DNA of 64,000 bases from Acinetobacter terrae. Lineage in GTDB: Bacteria > Pseudomonadota > Gammaproteobacteria > Pseudomonadales > Moraxellaceae. Below, piece by piece: positions 1 to 9,689 of the stretch. Within the stretch, counting starts at the first letter, position 1; the number at the start of each line of letters is the position of its first letter. A program made the translations under genes and the position numbers. The stretch is from NCBI RefSeq assembly GCF_013004375.1, contig NZ_JABERI010000030.1:1-64000 (forward strand). The letters run 5' to 3'. The notes under the pieces were generated by a model, which was not told where the DNA came from, did not search any database, and worked only from the letters and a program-made list of their open reading frames with translations.

Positions 1-110
<110 letters not shown>

Positions 111-124
111 GTATTGATTGTGTG

Positions 125-154
125 AAAAAAGCGCTCCTTTGGGGCGCTTTTTTT
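125..154 (+). terminator. intrinsic terminator of tuf
   Basis: GC-rich hairpin with arms GCGCTCC and GGGGCGC, flanked by an A-run and followed by a T-run, 15 bases after the tuf stop. Confidence 0.9.
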
Positions 155-188
155 ATGCATGATGATTTTTTAGATGGGTTTCTTGCAT

Positions 189-283
189 CCAAATAAAACA
201 GTGCTTTATTCCCTTGCATCGTAAAAAAGATTTCACTCATTATTCTTTTCCCTAGCGTCCAAATAAAGCAGTGCTTTATTTTT
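189..283. repeat. two direct copies of a 21-bp inverted repeat
   Basis: The 308-base gap between tuf and the hydrolase gene holds two near-identical palindromic blocks at 189-213 and 259-283. They start exactly 70 bases apart. The second is a perfect 10-bp inverted repeat around one central base (arms AAATAAAGCA and TGCTTTATTT); the first differs by one base in the left arm. Flanking bases (TCC before, TT after) are also shared. They look like tandem operator sites or a small local duplication just upstream of the gene at 419. No other gene is seen in the gap. Confidence 0.7.
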
Positions 284-418
284 CCTCATGTCCTTAACTG
301 ATATTTTCCTGACCTTATCTGCACTTATAGCAAGTTTTTAAATACGTAATATAAGAATGAAGAAAAAACAAACATAAGTGAATTAGCAACATTATTTTGC
401 TAGAGAGGAGTAAGAGTC

Positions 419-1300
419 ATGAATGCCAAGGTCAATATCACCAATCGTGCCGGTGCAAGCTTTCCTGTTCGCCGAATGAATTTCGATTTTAATAACGTGC
501 CAGAATACTGGATGAATGGTTCAGTGGGATTGACGCATTTTATGACTGCGCTTTCTGCTTTGTTTCCAGCGGGCGAAAAGTTTTTTATTGATAGTGTTCG
601 GGTCGTTCGCAACCATCCAGCGATTAAAGAAAATCAGGAATTACAAAAAGAAATTAGTGCTTTTATTGGGCAAGAAGCCATGCATACTCAGGAGCATGTG
701 GGTTTTAATGCAGCTGCGCAGCGTTATGGTCATGATGTTGATACGTTGGATAAACATACTGACACCGTGATTCAAACTGCACGTAAAGTATTTGCATTAG
801 TCAGTAAACCGTTTGGTATTACCCAGGAAATGGTCGATTTAACCGCAACCACCGCACTTGAGCATTTTACAGCGACCATTGCATCACAATTGCTGACCAA
901 TCAGAATATTCAGGAATTGATGCAAGATGAAACCATGAAAACCATGTGGTTATGGCATGCCATTGAAGAAAATGAGCATAAAGCTGTAGCTTATGATGTA
1001 TTTGAAGGCGTGTTTGGTAAAGGCTTGAAGTCTTATCTGTTACGTACCAGTTCACTTGTGGCTGCTATGATAACGTTGTTCTTTGTGCAAAATTACTTCT
1101 TATTGCGTCTATTGCGACAAGATCAACAGTTGAGTTTTGACTCAATCAAAAGCATTTATGAGTATGCCTATAGTCCATCCAAAGGCATTATTACTAGTAT
1201 GGGTAAGGAAATATTGGCTTATTTTAAACCGGGTTTTCATCCGAATGATTTAGATAGCGGCAGTTTATTGGCGACCTGGAAAGCTAAATTAGGTTTTTAA
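419..1300 (+). CDS. predicted metal-dependent hydrolase (PF10118 / COG3687 family)
   Basis: 293-residue cytosolic protein of the family annotated as predicted metal-dependent hydrolase. His/Glu pairs lie in helical stretches: EAMHTQEH near residue 82-89, TALEHFTA near 145 and HAIEENEHKA near 180. These are spaced like the ligands of a ferritin-like di-iron or similar metal site. The start has an excellent ribosome binding site (GAGAGGAG) ten bases upstream. The reaction is not established for the family. The gene is alone in its transcription unit, between the tuf terminator and its own terminator. The tandem palindromes at 189-283 lie in its upstream region and could be where it is regulated. 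Confidence 0.8.
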   Translation: MNAKVNITNRAGASFPVRRMNFDFNNVPEYWMNGSVGLTHFMTALSALFPAGEKFFIDSVRVVRNHPAIKENQELQKEISAFIGQEAMHTQEHVGFNAAAQRYGHDVDTLDKHTDTVIQTARKVFALVSKPFGITQEMVDLTATTALEHFTATIASQLLTNQNIQELMQDETMKTMWLWHAIEENEHKAVAYDVFEGVFGKGLKSYLLRTSSLVAAMITLFFVQNYFLLRLLRQDQQLSFDSIKSIYEYAYSPSKGIITSMGKEILAYFKPGFHPNDLDSGSLLATWKAKLGF

Positions 1301-1316
1301 GGCCTTTTGACTCTTT

Positions 1317-1342
1317 GGGCAATTGATATTGCCCTTTTTTTT
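1317..1342 (+). terminator. intrinsic terminator of the metal-hydrolase gene
   Basis: Arms GGGCAAT and ATTGCCC with a four-base loop, followed by eight T residues. Confidence 0.85.
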
Positions 1343-1405
1343 ACTCGATTTTTTATGCAAAGTTCCTATAATGCGAAGCTTCTGTTATTTAAAAGATGAA
1401 CGAAG

Positions 1406-1867
1406 ATGATTCGTTTGATGCAAAAAGCGGATGTAAGCCGCGTCATGCAAATTGAGCAATTAGTACAAACCCATCCATGGACAGCAAAACAGTTTGAGGA
1501 ATCCATTGATTCTTATCTCAGTACCGTGATTGAGCAGCAAGGACAGGTGGTTGGTTTTTGTATCTTGCAACCGGTGTTAGATGAAGCCAATCTTCTACTG
1601 ATGGCAATTCATCCAAGCCAACAGGGCAAAGGGTTAGGCTTTCAATTACTTGAAGCTTCAATTGCGCAATTGAAAAATAATCCGCTGCAAATTTTCTTGG
1701 AAGTGCGAGAAAGTAATCTAGCTGCAATTGCACTGTATGAAAAAGCCGGTTTTCATCAAATTGATTTACGTAAAAATTATTATCCAAAACCAGACGGCTC
1801 TCGCGAGCATGCCATTATTATGGTGAAATCATGCAGTGATGATTTTTCACAGCTTTTTAAATCATAA
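1406..1867 (+). CDS. rimI: ribosomal protein S18-alanine N-acetyltransferase
   Basis: 153-residue GNAT-family acetyltransferase, normal length for RimI, which uses acetyl-CoA to acetylate the N-terminal alanine of ribosomal protein S18. The acetyl-CoA pyrophosphate-binding loop is visible as QQGKGLG (about residues 72-78). The family-typical segments HPWTAKQFEESI near the N-terminus and LEVRESNLAAIALYEKAGF in the C-terminal half are present. A TATAAT element at 1367-1372 lies about 35 bases before the start, so the gene probably has its own promoter. It converges on bpt with only six bases between the two stop codons. Confidence 0.9.
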   Translation: MIRLMQKADVSRVMQIEQLVQTHPWTAKQFEESIDSYLSTVIEQQGQVVGFCILQPVLDEANLLLMAIHPSQQGKGLGFQLLEASIAQLKNNPLQIFLEVRESNLAAIALYEKAGFHQIDLRKNYYPKPDGSREHAIIMVKSCSDDFSQLFKS

Positions 1868-1873
1868 GTCATG

Positions 1874-2689
1874 TTATTTGATAATTGGGTTATTCCATCC
1901 AGAGGGCAATGTGGTCATCAGGGAGTTTCCCAATTGTTGAATTTCTTCTGGATTGAGCAGGCGATTTAAACGTCGCCATTGCCCATCAATCAATAGCTCT
2001 AAAGGCACATATTGAGATTTATAATTCATTTTATTGGAATGTGGCACCCAGTAACCTAAATAGACATAAGGTAAACCTAAAGCTTTAGCATGTTCAATTT
2101 GCTTAAGTACCGCAAATACACCGAGTGAGCGTCGATTTTCATCAGGATCAAAAAATGTATAGACCGCAGAAACCCCATCATCTAAAGGATCACAACTCGA
2201 AACGCTAATCAGTTTGTCGTCTTTCCAGAATTCTAGAAAAAAACTGTCCGTGCAGCTATGCACTAAAAATTTTTCGAATTGATCTAAGCTGGGTGGGAAC
2301 ATATCACCATCGGCATGACGCTCATTGATATAGCGTTCATATAAGGCATAATGAATTTCGGATGCATCCGCAGAGCGAGTGATTTTAACGGTCAGGTCTT
2401 GATTACGTTTCCATGCCTTTTTCTGCGTACTGTTCATGTGAAATTCAGCGACAGGGACACGACTGGATAAGCATTGGCGGCATAAGTGACATTCTGGACG
2501 ATAGACAAAATCTCCACTGCGACGAAATCCCAAACGAGAAAGTTCAGATAAACTGACCACATCAATTCGATGGGCAGGATCTAAAAAGACCATCCGCGCT
2601 GATTTATTTTCCAGGTAACTACAGCTATGCGGTGGCGTAATATAATACTGTAAATCATTCAGTAGGGACTTTGGGTGATACGAATTCAT
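1874..2689 (-). CDS. bpt: aspartate/glutamate leucyltransferase (N-degron tagging)
   Basis: 271-residue Bpt, which transfers leucine from leucyl-tRNA to proteins with N-terminal Asp or Glu, marking them for ClpAP through ClpS. The zinc/cysteine cluster CHLCRQC near residue 67 and the C-terminal GYWVPHSNKMNYKSQY block are diagnostic of the arginyltransferase-related family. I chose the ATG at 2689, which gives the usual family length and an N-terminus MNSYHPKSLL behind AAAGAGGGATC. A longer frame starts at 2713 and overlaps the aat stop as ATGA, but it has no ribosome binding site. It is read downstream of aat, the other bacterial leucyl-tagging enzyme, so the two probably form one operon. Confidence 0.92.
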   Translation of the reverse strand: MNSYHPKSLLNDLQYYITPPHSCSYLENKSARMVFLDPAHRIDVVSLSELSRLGFRRSGDFVYRPECHLCRQCLSSRVPVAEFHMNSTQKKAWKRNQDLTVKITRSADASEIHYALYERYINERHADGDMFPPSLDQFEKFLVHSCTDSFFLEFWKDDKLISVSSCDPLDDGVSAVYTFFDPDENRRSLGVFAVLKQIEHAKALGLPYVYLGYWVPHSNKMNYKSQYVPLELLIDGQWRRLNRLLNPEEIQQLGNSLMTTLPSGWNNPIIK

Positions 2690-2709
2690 AGCAAGATCCC
2701 TCTTTATTG

Positions 2710-3441
2710 TCATTCAATTAATCGTGCGTGTTGCGCTATTGTTTTACTTGAAAATACACCCTCTTGATATTTTTTCCAATCTATAGATGGCTGTTTAACA
2801 ACATCTTGTAACGAATTAAGATACGCTTGGCGAGAAATTGTACAGGCACCCAAGCTCAAAAGGTGATCATTGACCAGTTGGCAATCAATCCAAGGTAAAT
2901 CGTTCTCATGTCCAAGCAGCATTAAAGTATAAAAAGCCATTTTCGAAACATCAGTTTGGGTACTAAACATCGACTCGCCAAAACAGCCATGTCCAATCGT
3001 GACGCCATACAAACCACCAACGACTTTGCCTTCATCCCATACCTCAATACTATACCCATAGCCGGCATCAAATAATTGGCAATATCCATCAATAATATCT
3101 TCAGATATCCAGGTATCTTCTGCATAACTCCGCGGTAGGGAGCAGGAGCGAATCACTTGTTCAAAAGCATGATTAATCGTGATTTTATAATCAAACTTTT
3201 TCATATTGCGCACTAAAGATTTACTCGGGTGGTAATCGTTGGGGCGAATAATACAACGTGGTTCAGGACTCCACCAACAAATCGGTTCACCCTCACTAAA
3301 CCATGGAAACAAACCATGGGTATAAGCTTCAAAAAGCGTAGAAGGGGAGAGGTCGGCACCAATGCAAATCAGCCCCTGGTCATCGGGATCAGCTTCGATG
3401 GGATCGGGGAAAATGAATTCTGAGGGTGCTAATGGATGCAT
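2710..3441 (-). CDS. aat: leucyl/phenylalanyl-tRNA--protein transferase
   Basis: 243-residue Aat, which adds Leu or Phe to proteins with N-terminal Lys or Arg to create N-degrons for ClpS/ClpAP. Family hallmarks are visible: FIFPDP near the start, [33 protein letters not shown], and [19 protein letters not shown] in the catalytic half. The open frame runs 42 codons further upstream to 3567, but that extension covers the trxB terminator at 3501-3534 and looks untranslated. The start at 3441 gives the normal family length. The gene lies downstream of trxB and directly upstream of bpt. Confidence 0.92.
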   Translation of the reverse strand: MHPLAPSEFIFPDPIEADPDDQGLICIGADLSPSTLFEAYTHGLFPWFSEGEPICWWSPEPRCIIRPNDYHPSKSLVRNMKKFDYKITINHAFEQVIRSCSLPRSYAEDTWISEDIIDGYCQLFDAGYGYSIEVWDEGKVVGGLYGVTIGHGCFGESMFSTQTDVSKMAFYTLMLLGHENDLPWIDCQLVNDHLLSLGACTISRQAYLNSLQDVVKQPSIDWKKYQEGVFSSKTIAQHARLIE

Positions 3442-3500
3442 GGGATTCAGCCTGAACGAGAAGAGCAACGTGCGATATGCATTGATGATTTTTATCATAC

Positions 3501-3534
3501 AAAAAAAACCGCCCAAAGAAGGACGGTTTTTTTT
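3501..3534 (-). terminator. intrinsic terminator of trxB
   Basis: Symmetric hairpin, arms AAAACCG-CCC and GGA-CGGTTTT around AAAGAA, with A- and T-runs on both sides. Read on the minus strand it ends trxB 25 bases after its stop. Its position argues against the long aat start at 3567. Confidence 0.85.
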
Positions 3535-3559
3535 GTTTAGTGGAATTAATTTACTTGAA

Positions 3560-4552
<993 letters not shown>

Positions 4553-4802
4553 TTATACGTGAAACTCTATAACAGTTGTGTGAGTTCGATGTCGATATTA
4601 TTGATCATTCAAATCGATTTGAGCTATATACAATAAAGACGCTGTGTTAGATACTCAATTCATAGGATTTGTATCAACAGCCTATACATAATATTGCATC
4701 TTTTTTCTTGGAACGGGTGCATAATATCGGGTTTAATTGCGAAACTATTTTGTCTTAGTTTCTTACAAAAACATGAATGAAAAATTGGTTACAGGACAGT
4801 AT

Positions 4803-7800
4803 ATGACTGCGGTGTCGAGTGCTTATGCACAGCGCTTAATAATGACATTATTTTTAGTCTCTTTTGGAATTTATTTATTCCTTGCAACAGTGACTTATAC
4901 GCCTTTTGATCCAGGCTGGATGCATATTTCCAGTGATACACAGCAGGTTTCAAATGCCAGCGGTGTTGCAGGCGCGTGGATCGCAGATTTACTGTTCGGT
5001 TTTTTAGGCTGGGCAAGTTTACTCATTCCAATCTTTTTATTCGTTGAAGCGATTCAGGTCTGGTGGCCGTATAGCTTTTTGAATAAACCTTTTCGATATT
5101 CTGCACAGTTCTTTATTTTACTGGCGACAGCAAGTTTATTGTATTTGTATTGGCAAGTGCCTGCCGACACTTTAGACAATTCATCGGGCGGTATTATTGG
5201 GTATGAACTGGGTCAAAGCCTGTCTCAAATTTTAACGATTTATGGCGCAACCCTCTTTCTTGTGGTGTTTTGGGTGGTTTTATTTACCCTGTCATTTGGT
5301 GTGAAGTGGAATAAAACCTGGATCACACTGAAAGCCACACCTGCTTATTTACAAGACTTGTTTTATAAAAATGTCCCGGAAACCGAGTCTGCATTTGATC
5401 GTACAACCCCTGAAGTCAAAAAGTCAGTTGCAAGTACTAAACAAAAAGCTGTAGTAGAAAGCGTAACACCTGCTCCAGAACATCGTGAAGTTCAAGATGT
5501 ATCGCCTGTAGTGCGAGATCAGGCTGCAGAGCGCCTGTTCAATGACATGGTGGAAAAAGAACATTATGCACAGCAGCAGATTATTGATGCCGAAGATGAA
5601 GCTGAATTTGAACAGGTCTTAGAAAAAGCCCATCGCCTAGAACAAAATACTCGACGTGCAGTAGCGACAGGTGAAGTTTGGCGTGCCTTAAACTCAGATG
5701 AAAATCAAAAACATAAACAAGATATTGACGCTTTATTAAAAGCTGCAGAAGAATCTGAACTACATACACCGCATGATCATTTTAAAGCCTTTGTTGATGA
5801 GCAACCTGTAGCAACGACTCCCCAGACTGCTAAACAAAATCTGGATTGGGATGATGATGAAATCTTTGATGAATTACTTGCCGCTGTTCCAAATGGAAAA
5901 ACAGCCACAGATGTACATACACCATTTAATCATGTAGAGACTGAACAAGCGCCATCAATTGTTGAAGAAAAGATTGTGATTGCACCAACTCTAGCAGCTT
6001 CACCATTGATGCATACGACACCTAAGAATTCGGCTTTAGATGCCGAATTTGATGGACTCGATGATCTGTTGGTGGATGATTTGTTGATTGATGAAATTGA
6101 AGAGCCGGCTCCAGTGCGCACGACTAGCAGTTATGCGCAATCATCCGCATTCGTCAGTAGCGCAATAAAAACCCAGATTCAGCAACCGATCATTTCAGAA
6201 GATGAAAAAGCTTTAATTGCATCGAACAAAGATGTGTTTCGTGAAGTTTGGCAGGAAACTGCAGGCAAACCAGTCGAAGTTGATGAACCCATTGAGGATG
6301 ACTTCGATTTTGATGCGCCATTAACCGATGCATCAGGTCGTCCAATGTCACTTGCGATGCAAGTGGCTGCACGTCGTAAAGATTTGTCACCACTACCGGG
6401 ACTGGATTTACTGGATAAAGTTGATCCGAATAAAAAAGTCAATTTTACTGCCGAACAGTTAGCCCGTTTATCTGAACTTTTAGAGATTAAACTACAAGAG
6501 TTTAACGTCAAAGCCAAAGTTATAGAAGCACAGCCGGGGCCTGTGGTGACGCGTTTTGAGCTAGATTTGGCACCCGGAGTGAAAGCCTCTAAAGTGACCA
6601 ATATCTCACGTGACTTGGCGCGTTCAATGTCGATGGCATCGGTGCGTGTGGTCGAGGTGATTCCGGGCAAACCGTATATCGGAATTGAAGTTCCGAATAG
6701 CACACGTGAAATGGTACGTCTAATCGAGTTGTTGACCATTCCTGCTTTTACCGATCCAAATAGCATTCTTTCGATGGCGATGGGTAAAGATATTTCGGGT
6801 AATCCTGTGATTGCTGATTTGGGTAAAGCGCCGCATATGCTGGTCGCAGGTACAACCGGTTCCGGTAAATCGGTGGCAGTGAACTCGATGATTTTATCGA
6901 TGCTGTTGAAATATACGCCAGATCAATTGCGTTTAATCTTGATTGACCCGAAACAGCTGGAACTAGCCAACTATAATGATATTCCACATTTGCTCACTCC
7001 AGTTGTGACGGATATGAAAGATGCAGTGAATGCATTGAACTGGTGTGTCAATGAAATGGAACGTCGCTACAAGCTGATGTCTTATTTGAAAATTCGTAAA
7101 TTGAGTGACTATAATCGTAAGGTCGAGGAAGCGATTGCCATTGGTGAGGATCTAATTGATCCAACATGGAAAGCCAGTGACTCGGTTGTAGGAGAGCGTG
7201 CACCACGCCTAACGCCATTACCATCCATTGTCATTGTTGCCGATGAATTTGCCGACATGATTATGCAGGTGGGTAAAAAAGCAGAAGAAATGATTACCCG
7301 TTTGGCACAAAAATCACGTGCCGCAGGAATTCATTTACTGCTTGCGACACAACGTCCATCGGTCGATGTGATTACCGGTTTGATCAAAGCCAATATTCCA
7401 ACCCGTGTGGCATTACGTGTAAATAGTAAAATTGACTCGCGCACCATTTTGGATGCCGGTGGTGCAGAAGACCTGTTGGGTCATGGTGACATGCTGTTCC
7501 TTGGGCCAGGTAAAATTGAACCTGAACGTGTGCATGGTGCTTTTATTTCCGATGATGAAGTTAATAATATTTGTGATGCATGGCGTGAACGTGCTGCTCC
7601 GAATTATGTCGATGAAATTCTAACGCCTTATGATGAAGAACCAACTTCGCGTGGTTTTGAAGATGGTGATGGTAGCTCGGACCGTGATGCGTTATATGAT
7701 CAATGTGTGTCTTTTGTTCTGGAAACACGTAAGGCTTCAACCTCATCGTTACAACGTAAGTTTAGCCTCGGTTATAACCGTGCTGCACGTATCATCGACC

Positions 7801-7865
7801 AGATGGAAGAAAACGGGATTGTCAGTGGCATGGGTGCCAACGGTAAACGTGACATTTTAGTTTAA
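4803..7865 (+). CDS. ftsK: DNA translocase FtsK
   Basis: 1,020-residue septal DNA pump that clears chromosome ends from the division plane and activates XerCD recombination at dif. Four membrane segments lie in the first 190 residues. They are followed by a long, acidic, low-complexity linker and then the RecA-like motor with Walker A GTTGSGKS (683-690) and Walker B VADEFAD (D814, E815). The last 65 residues form the winged-helix gamma domain (SLQRKFSLGYNRAARIID) that reads KOPS sequences. The open frame begins at 4737, but AGGA six bases before 4803 and the conserved N-terminus MTAVSSAYAQR favour the later start. Divergent from trxB; monocistronic. Confidence 0.94.
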   Translation: MTAVSSAYAQRLIMTLFLVSFGIYLFLATVTYTPFDPGWMHISSDTQQVSNASGVAGAWIADLLFGFLGWASLLIPIFLFVEAIQVWWPYSFLNKPFRYSAQFFILLATASLLYLYWQVPADTLDNSSGGIIGYELGQSLSQILTIYGATLFLVVFWVVLFTLSFGVKWNKTWITLKATPAYLQDLFYKNVPETESAFDRTTPEVKKSVASTKQKAVVESVTPAPEHREVQDVSPVVRDQAAERLFNDMVEKEHYAQQQIIDAEDEAEFEQVLEKAHRLEQNTRRAVATGEVWRALNSDENQKHKQDIDALLKAAEESELHTPHDHFKAFVDEQPVATTPQTAKQNLDWDDDEIFDELLAAVPNGKTATDVHTPFNHVETEQAPSIVEEKIVIAPTLAASPLMHTTPKNSALDAEFDGLDDLLVDDLLIDEIEEPAPVRTTSSYAQSSAFVSSAIKTQIQQPIISEDEKALIASNKDVFREVWQETAGKPVEVDEPIEDDFDFDAPLTDASGRPMSLAMQVAARRKDLSPLPGLDLLDKVDPNKKVNFTAEQLARLSELLEIKLQEFNVKAKVIEAQPGPVVTRFELDLAPGVKASKVTNISRDLARSMSMASVRVVEVIPGKPYIGIEVPNSTREMVRLIELLTIPAFTDPNSILSMAMGKDISGNPVIADLGKAPHMLVAGTTGSGKSVAVNSMILSMLLKYTPDQLRLILIDPKQLELANYNDIPHLLTPVVTDMKDAVNALNWCVNEMERRYKLMSYLKIRKLSDYNRKVEEAIAIGEDLIDPTWKASDSVVGERAPRLTPLPSIVIVADEFADMIMQVGKKAEEMITRLAQKSRAAGIHLLLATQRPSVDVITGLIKANIPTRVALRVNSKIDSRTILDAGGAEDLLGHGDMLFLGPGKIEPERVHGAFISDDEVNNICDAWRERAAPNYVDEILTPYDEEPTSRGFEDGDGSSDRDALYDQCVSFVLETRKASTSSLQRKFSLGYNRAARIIDQMEENGIVSGMGANGKRDILV

Positions 7866-7883
7866 ATTTTCATACTGAGTTCA

Positions 7884-7908
7884 AGGCCTGCATAAGCAGG
7901 CCTTTTTC
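7884..7908 (+). terminator. intrinsic terminator of ftsK
   Basis: Arms AAGGCCTG and CAGGCCTT around CATAAG, followed by T residues, 19 bases after the ftsK stop. Confidence 0.88.
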
Positions 7909-8016
7909 TTGGAGTTAAAAAGTTATACTTTTAACGTTACATGAATATTCATTGAAAATGATAAAGATGATTCACGTCATGCAGTGGAAATAAAATTTAG
8001 GGATGAAGGGTAGATA

Positions 8017-8919
8017 ATGAATATTGTGATGGCTTTGTTTCCATTAATTATTTTAATTGCCATGGGGTATATCTTTAAACGGACACAGTTTTTATCGGAT
8101 GAATTTTGGCGTGGCGCTGAAAAACTGAATTATTTGATTTTATTTCCGGTATTACTTTTTAATAATCTTGCTTATATCAAATTGGAACTTGCAACGATTA
8201 CTCAGGTATTATTGGCCCTGTTTATCATCATCATAATAAGTGCTTTAACGTTGTGGGTAGCGAGGGCATTTTTTCATATCCCGATTGCGCGTTTTGGTGT
8301 ATATGTGCAAAGTCAAATTCGTTTTAATACCTATATTGGTTTATCCATTATGTCATTGCTGTTTGGCGCTCAGGGCATGCAAATGTTTGCCATGATGATT
8401 GCACTGGCGATTCCTTTGGTGAATGTAATTTCAGTACTGGCTTTTTCACAAGGGCAGGGTCTAAAACCTGCGCAGATTCTATTTTCTTTGATGAAAAATC
8501 CCTTGATCTTGGGTTGTCTGGTTGGAATCATTTTTAATCTGCTACAACTGTCATTATTTTCTGGCTTGGAACAACTGTTTAAAATTTTAGCCAGTATGAG
8601 CCTACCATTGGGATTGATTTGTGTTGGGGCGGCTTTGCAGTTTGCAGAACTGAAACATGATTATTCAAGATTATTGTTGAATACTTTAGGACGTTTAATT
8701 GTGATGCCATGTTTAGCTTATTTGATTTGTTATGTGCTGAATTTGAATCAGTTTGAAACGATTGTTTTGGTGGTGTTCTTTGCTTTGCCAACGGCATCGG
8801 CATCCTATATTTTAACGCGCTATTTTAATGGCGATAGCCAGTTGATGGCGGGGGTGATTAGTTTGCAAACGCTATGCTTTGCAGTCACGTTTCCTGTGCT
8901 AATGATATTACTTTCTTAA
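8017..8919 (+). CDS. AEC-family (auxin efflux carrier-like) permease
   Basis: 300-residue integral inner-membrane protein with about ten hydrophobic helices, arranged as two five-helix halves around a short polar middle, as in the PF03547 membrane transport family. Typical landmarks are the N-terminal ALFPLIILIAMGYIFKRTQF with its conserved G-Y, the mid-protein segment MKNPLILGCLVGIIFN, and the C-terminal FFALPTASASYILTRYF. Family members export or exchange small carboxylates or are of unknown specificity; the substrate is not evident here. AAGGG precedes the ATG at normal spacing. It is a single gene bounded by terminators. Confidence 0.85.
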   Translation: MNIVMALFPLIILIAMGYIFKRTQFLSDEFWRGAEKLNYLILFPVLLFNNLAYIKLELATITQVLLALFIIIIISALTLWVARAFFHIPIARFGVYVQSQIRFNTYIGLSIMSLLFGAQGMQMFAMMIALAIPLVNVISVLAFSQGQGLKPAQILFSLMKNPLILGCLVGIIFNLLQLSLFSGLEQLFKILASMSLPLGLICVGAALQFAELKHDYSRLLLNTLGRLIVMPCLAYLICYVLNLNQFETIVLVVFFALPTASASYILTRYFNGDSQLMAGVISLQTLCFAVTFPVLMILLS

Positions 8920-8941
8920 CATGCCGATATAATTTTGTCAT

Positions 8942-8985
8942 AAAAAAAGCCTGTCTGTTTGAATAAAACGGACAGGCTCTTTTCT
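8942..8985 (+). terminator. bidirectional terminator after the AEC permease gene
   Basis: Long hairpin with arms AGCCTGTCTGTTT and AAACGGACAGGCT (one mismatch position pairs as G-T), A-run before and T-run after. It sits between convergent genes and can serve both. Confidence 0.85.
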
Positions 8986-8996
8986 ATTTTTTTAAA

Positions 8997-9284
8997 TTAT
9001 GCAAACTTGGCAAGAACTTCTAAAAATCCATCACGTTGGCGAGGGTATTCAGCAATCACATCATGAATACGTTGGCCTTCAGGATTGGTTGCATTGACAT
9101 CACGACCATCGGCAACAAATTGAGTCAATAAGCGCTCATAGTCATTTGGACGCATATGTTTGAATGCGTGATAAAGCACATGAAAATCGGCATTCACGCC
9201 TGCAGGAGGAAGCTGTGTTAAATAGGCAAATACACGCTCGTCTGACCATTCTTCATTGAACGTTGCTGGCTGAGATAATGCCAT
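8997..9284 (-). CDS. PA4642-family small protein of unknown function
   Basis: 95-residue soluble protein. SDERVFAYL, PPAGVNADFHVLYHAFKHMR and DYERLLTQFVADGRDVNATN match my memory of the conserved gammaproteobacterial PA4642 family, whose role is unknown. A strong AAGGAG lies seven bases before the ATG. It is downstream of minE on the same strand but separated by a 127-base gap containing a large inverted repeat, so it may be transcribed alone. It converges with the AEC permease gene. No signal peptide or membrane segment. Confidence 0.75.
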   Translation of the reverse strand: MALSQPATFNEEWSDERVFAYLTQLPPAGVNADFHVLYHAFKHMRPNDYERLLTQFVADGRDVNATNPEGQRIHDVIAEYPRQRDGFLEVLAKFA

Positions 9285-9317
9285 CGCAAACTCCTTGGTA
9301 AACTGAATAAAATAAAA

Positions 9318-9380
9318 AAGGCAAAATAACTTTTGGCAGGAGAAAGAATACTTTCCTAAACCTGTCTCATATTTTGCCTT
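9318..9380 (-). terminator. inverted repeat after minE, probable terminator
   Basis: An 11-bp perfect inverted repeat (AAGGCAAAATA at 9318-9328, TATTTTGCCTT at 9370-9380) encloses a second, weaker stem. It stands between minE and the PA4642-family gene. There is an A-rich tract on its upstream side on the plus strand, which reads as a T-tract on the minus strand, consistent with ending the min operon. Confidence 0.55.
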
Positions 9381-9412
9381 GATTCAATATGCTTGACTAA
9401 TCAGAATTCAGA

Positions 9413-9685
9413 TTATCGTTCTTCAGGCAAATTGATATTCATTTCTAACATTTCGATGTTTGCTTCCGAACGAACCGACATTTGAATATGCTGTTCATCC
9501 ACACCACGAACATAACGATTGACCACCTGCATGATTTCTTTCTTCATTTGGTCAATTTTGTCTTGGCTTAAGCGTTTACCTAAACCTTGCTCAGAGGCAA
9601 CAATTACTTTTAAGCGGTCTTTAGCAGTTCGTGCGCTTGAAGGTTTATCATCGTTGCTGAATAATTTACTCCAGAATCCTGCCAT
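9413..9685 (-). CDS. minE: cell division topological specificity factor MinE
   Basis: 90-residue MinE, which stimulates MinD ATPase and drives pole-to-pole oscillation so that MinCD blocks division only near the poles. The N-terminal membrane/anti-MinCD helix MAGFWSKLF and the following TAKDRLKVIVASEQG beta segment are typical. The ATG at 9685 is five codons inside the longest frame and gives the family N-terminus. The start lies just beyond the minD stop codon (gap of four bases), so translation is probably coupled to minD. Confidence 0.94.
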   Translation of the reverse strand: MAGFWSKLFSNDDKPSSARTAKDRLKVIVASEQGLGKRLSQDKIDQMKKEIMQVVNRYVRGVDEQHIQMSVRSEANIEMLEMNINLPEER

Positions 9686-9689
9686 TTTT

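Noticed and set aside
6179..6766. 195-codon open frame antisense to ftsK
   Set aside because: Lies wholly inside the ftsK motor-domain coding sequence; its translation is a Ser/Thr/Lys-rich mirror of conserved codons and has no binding site.
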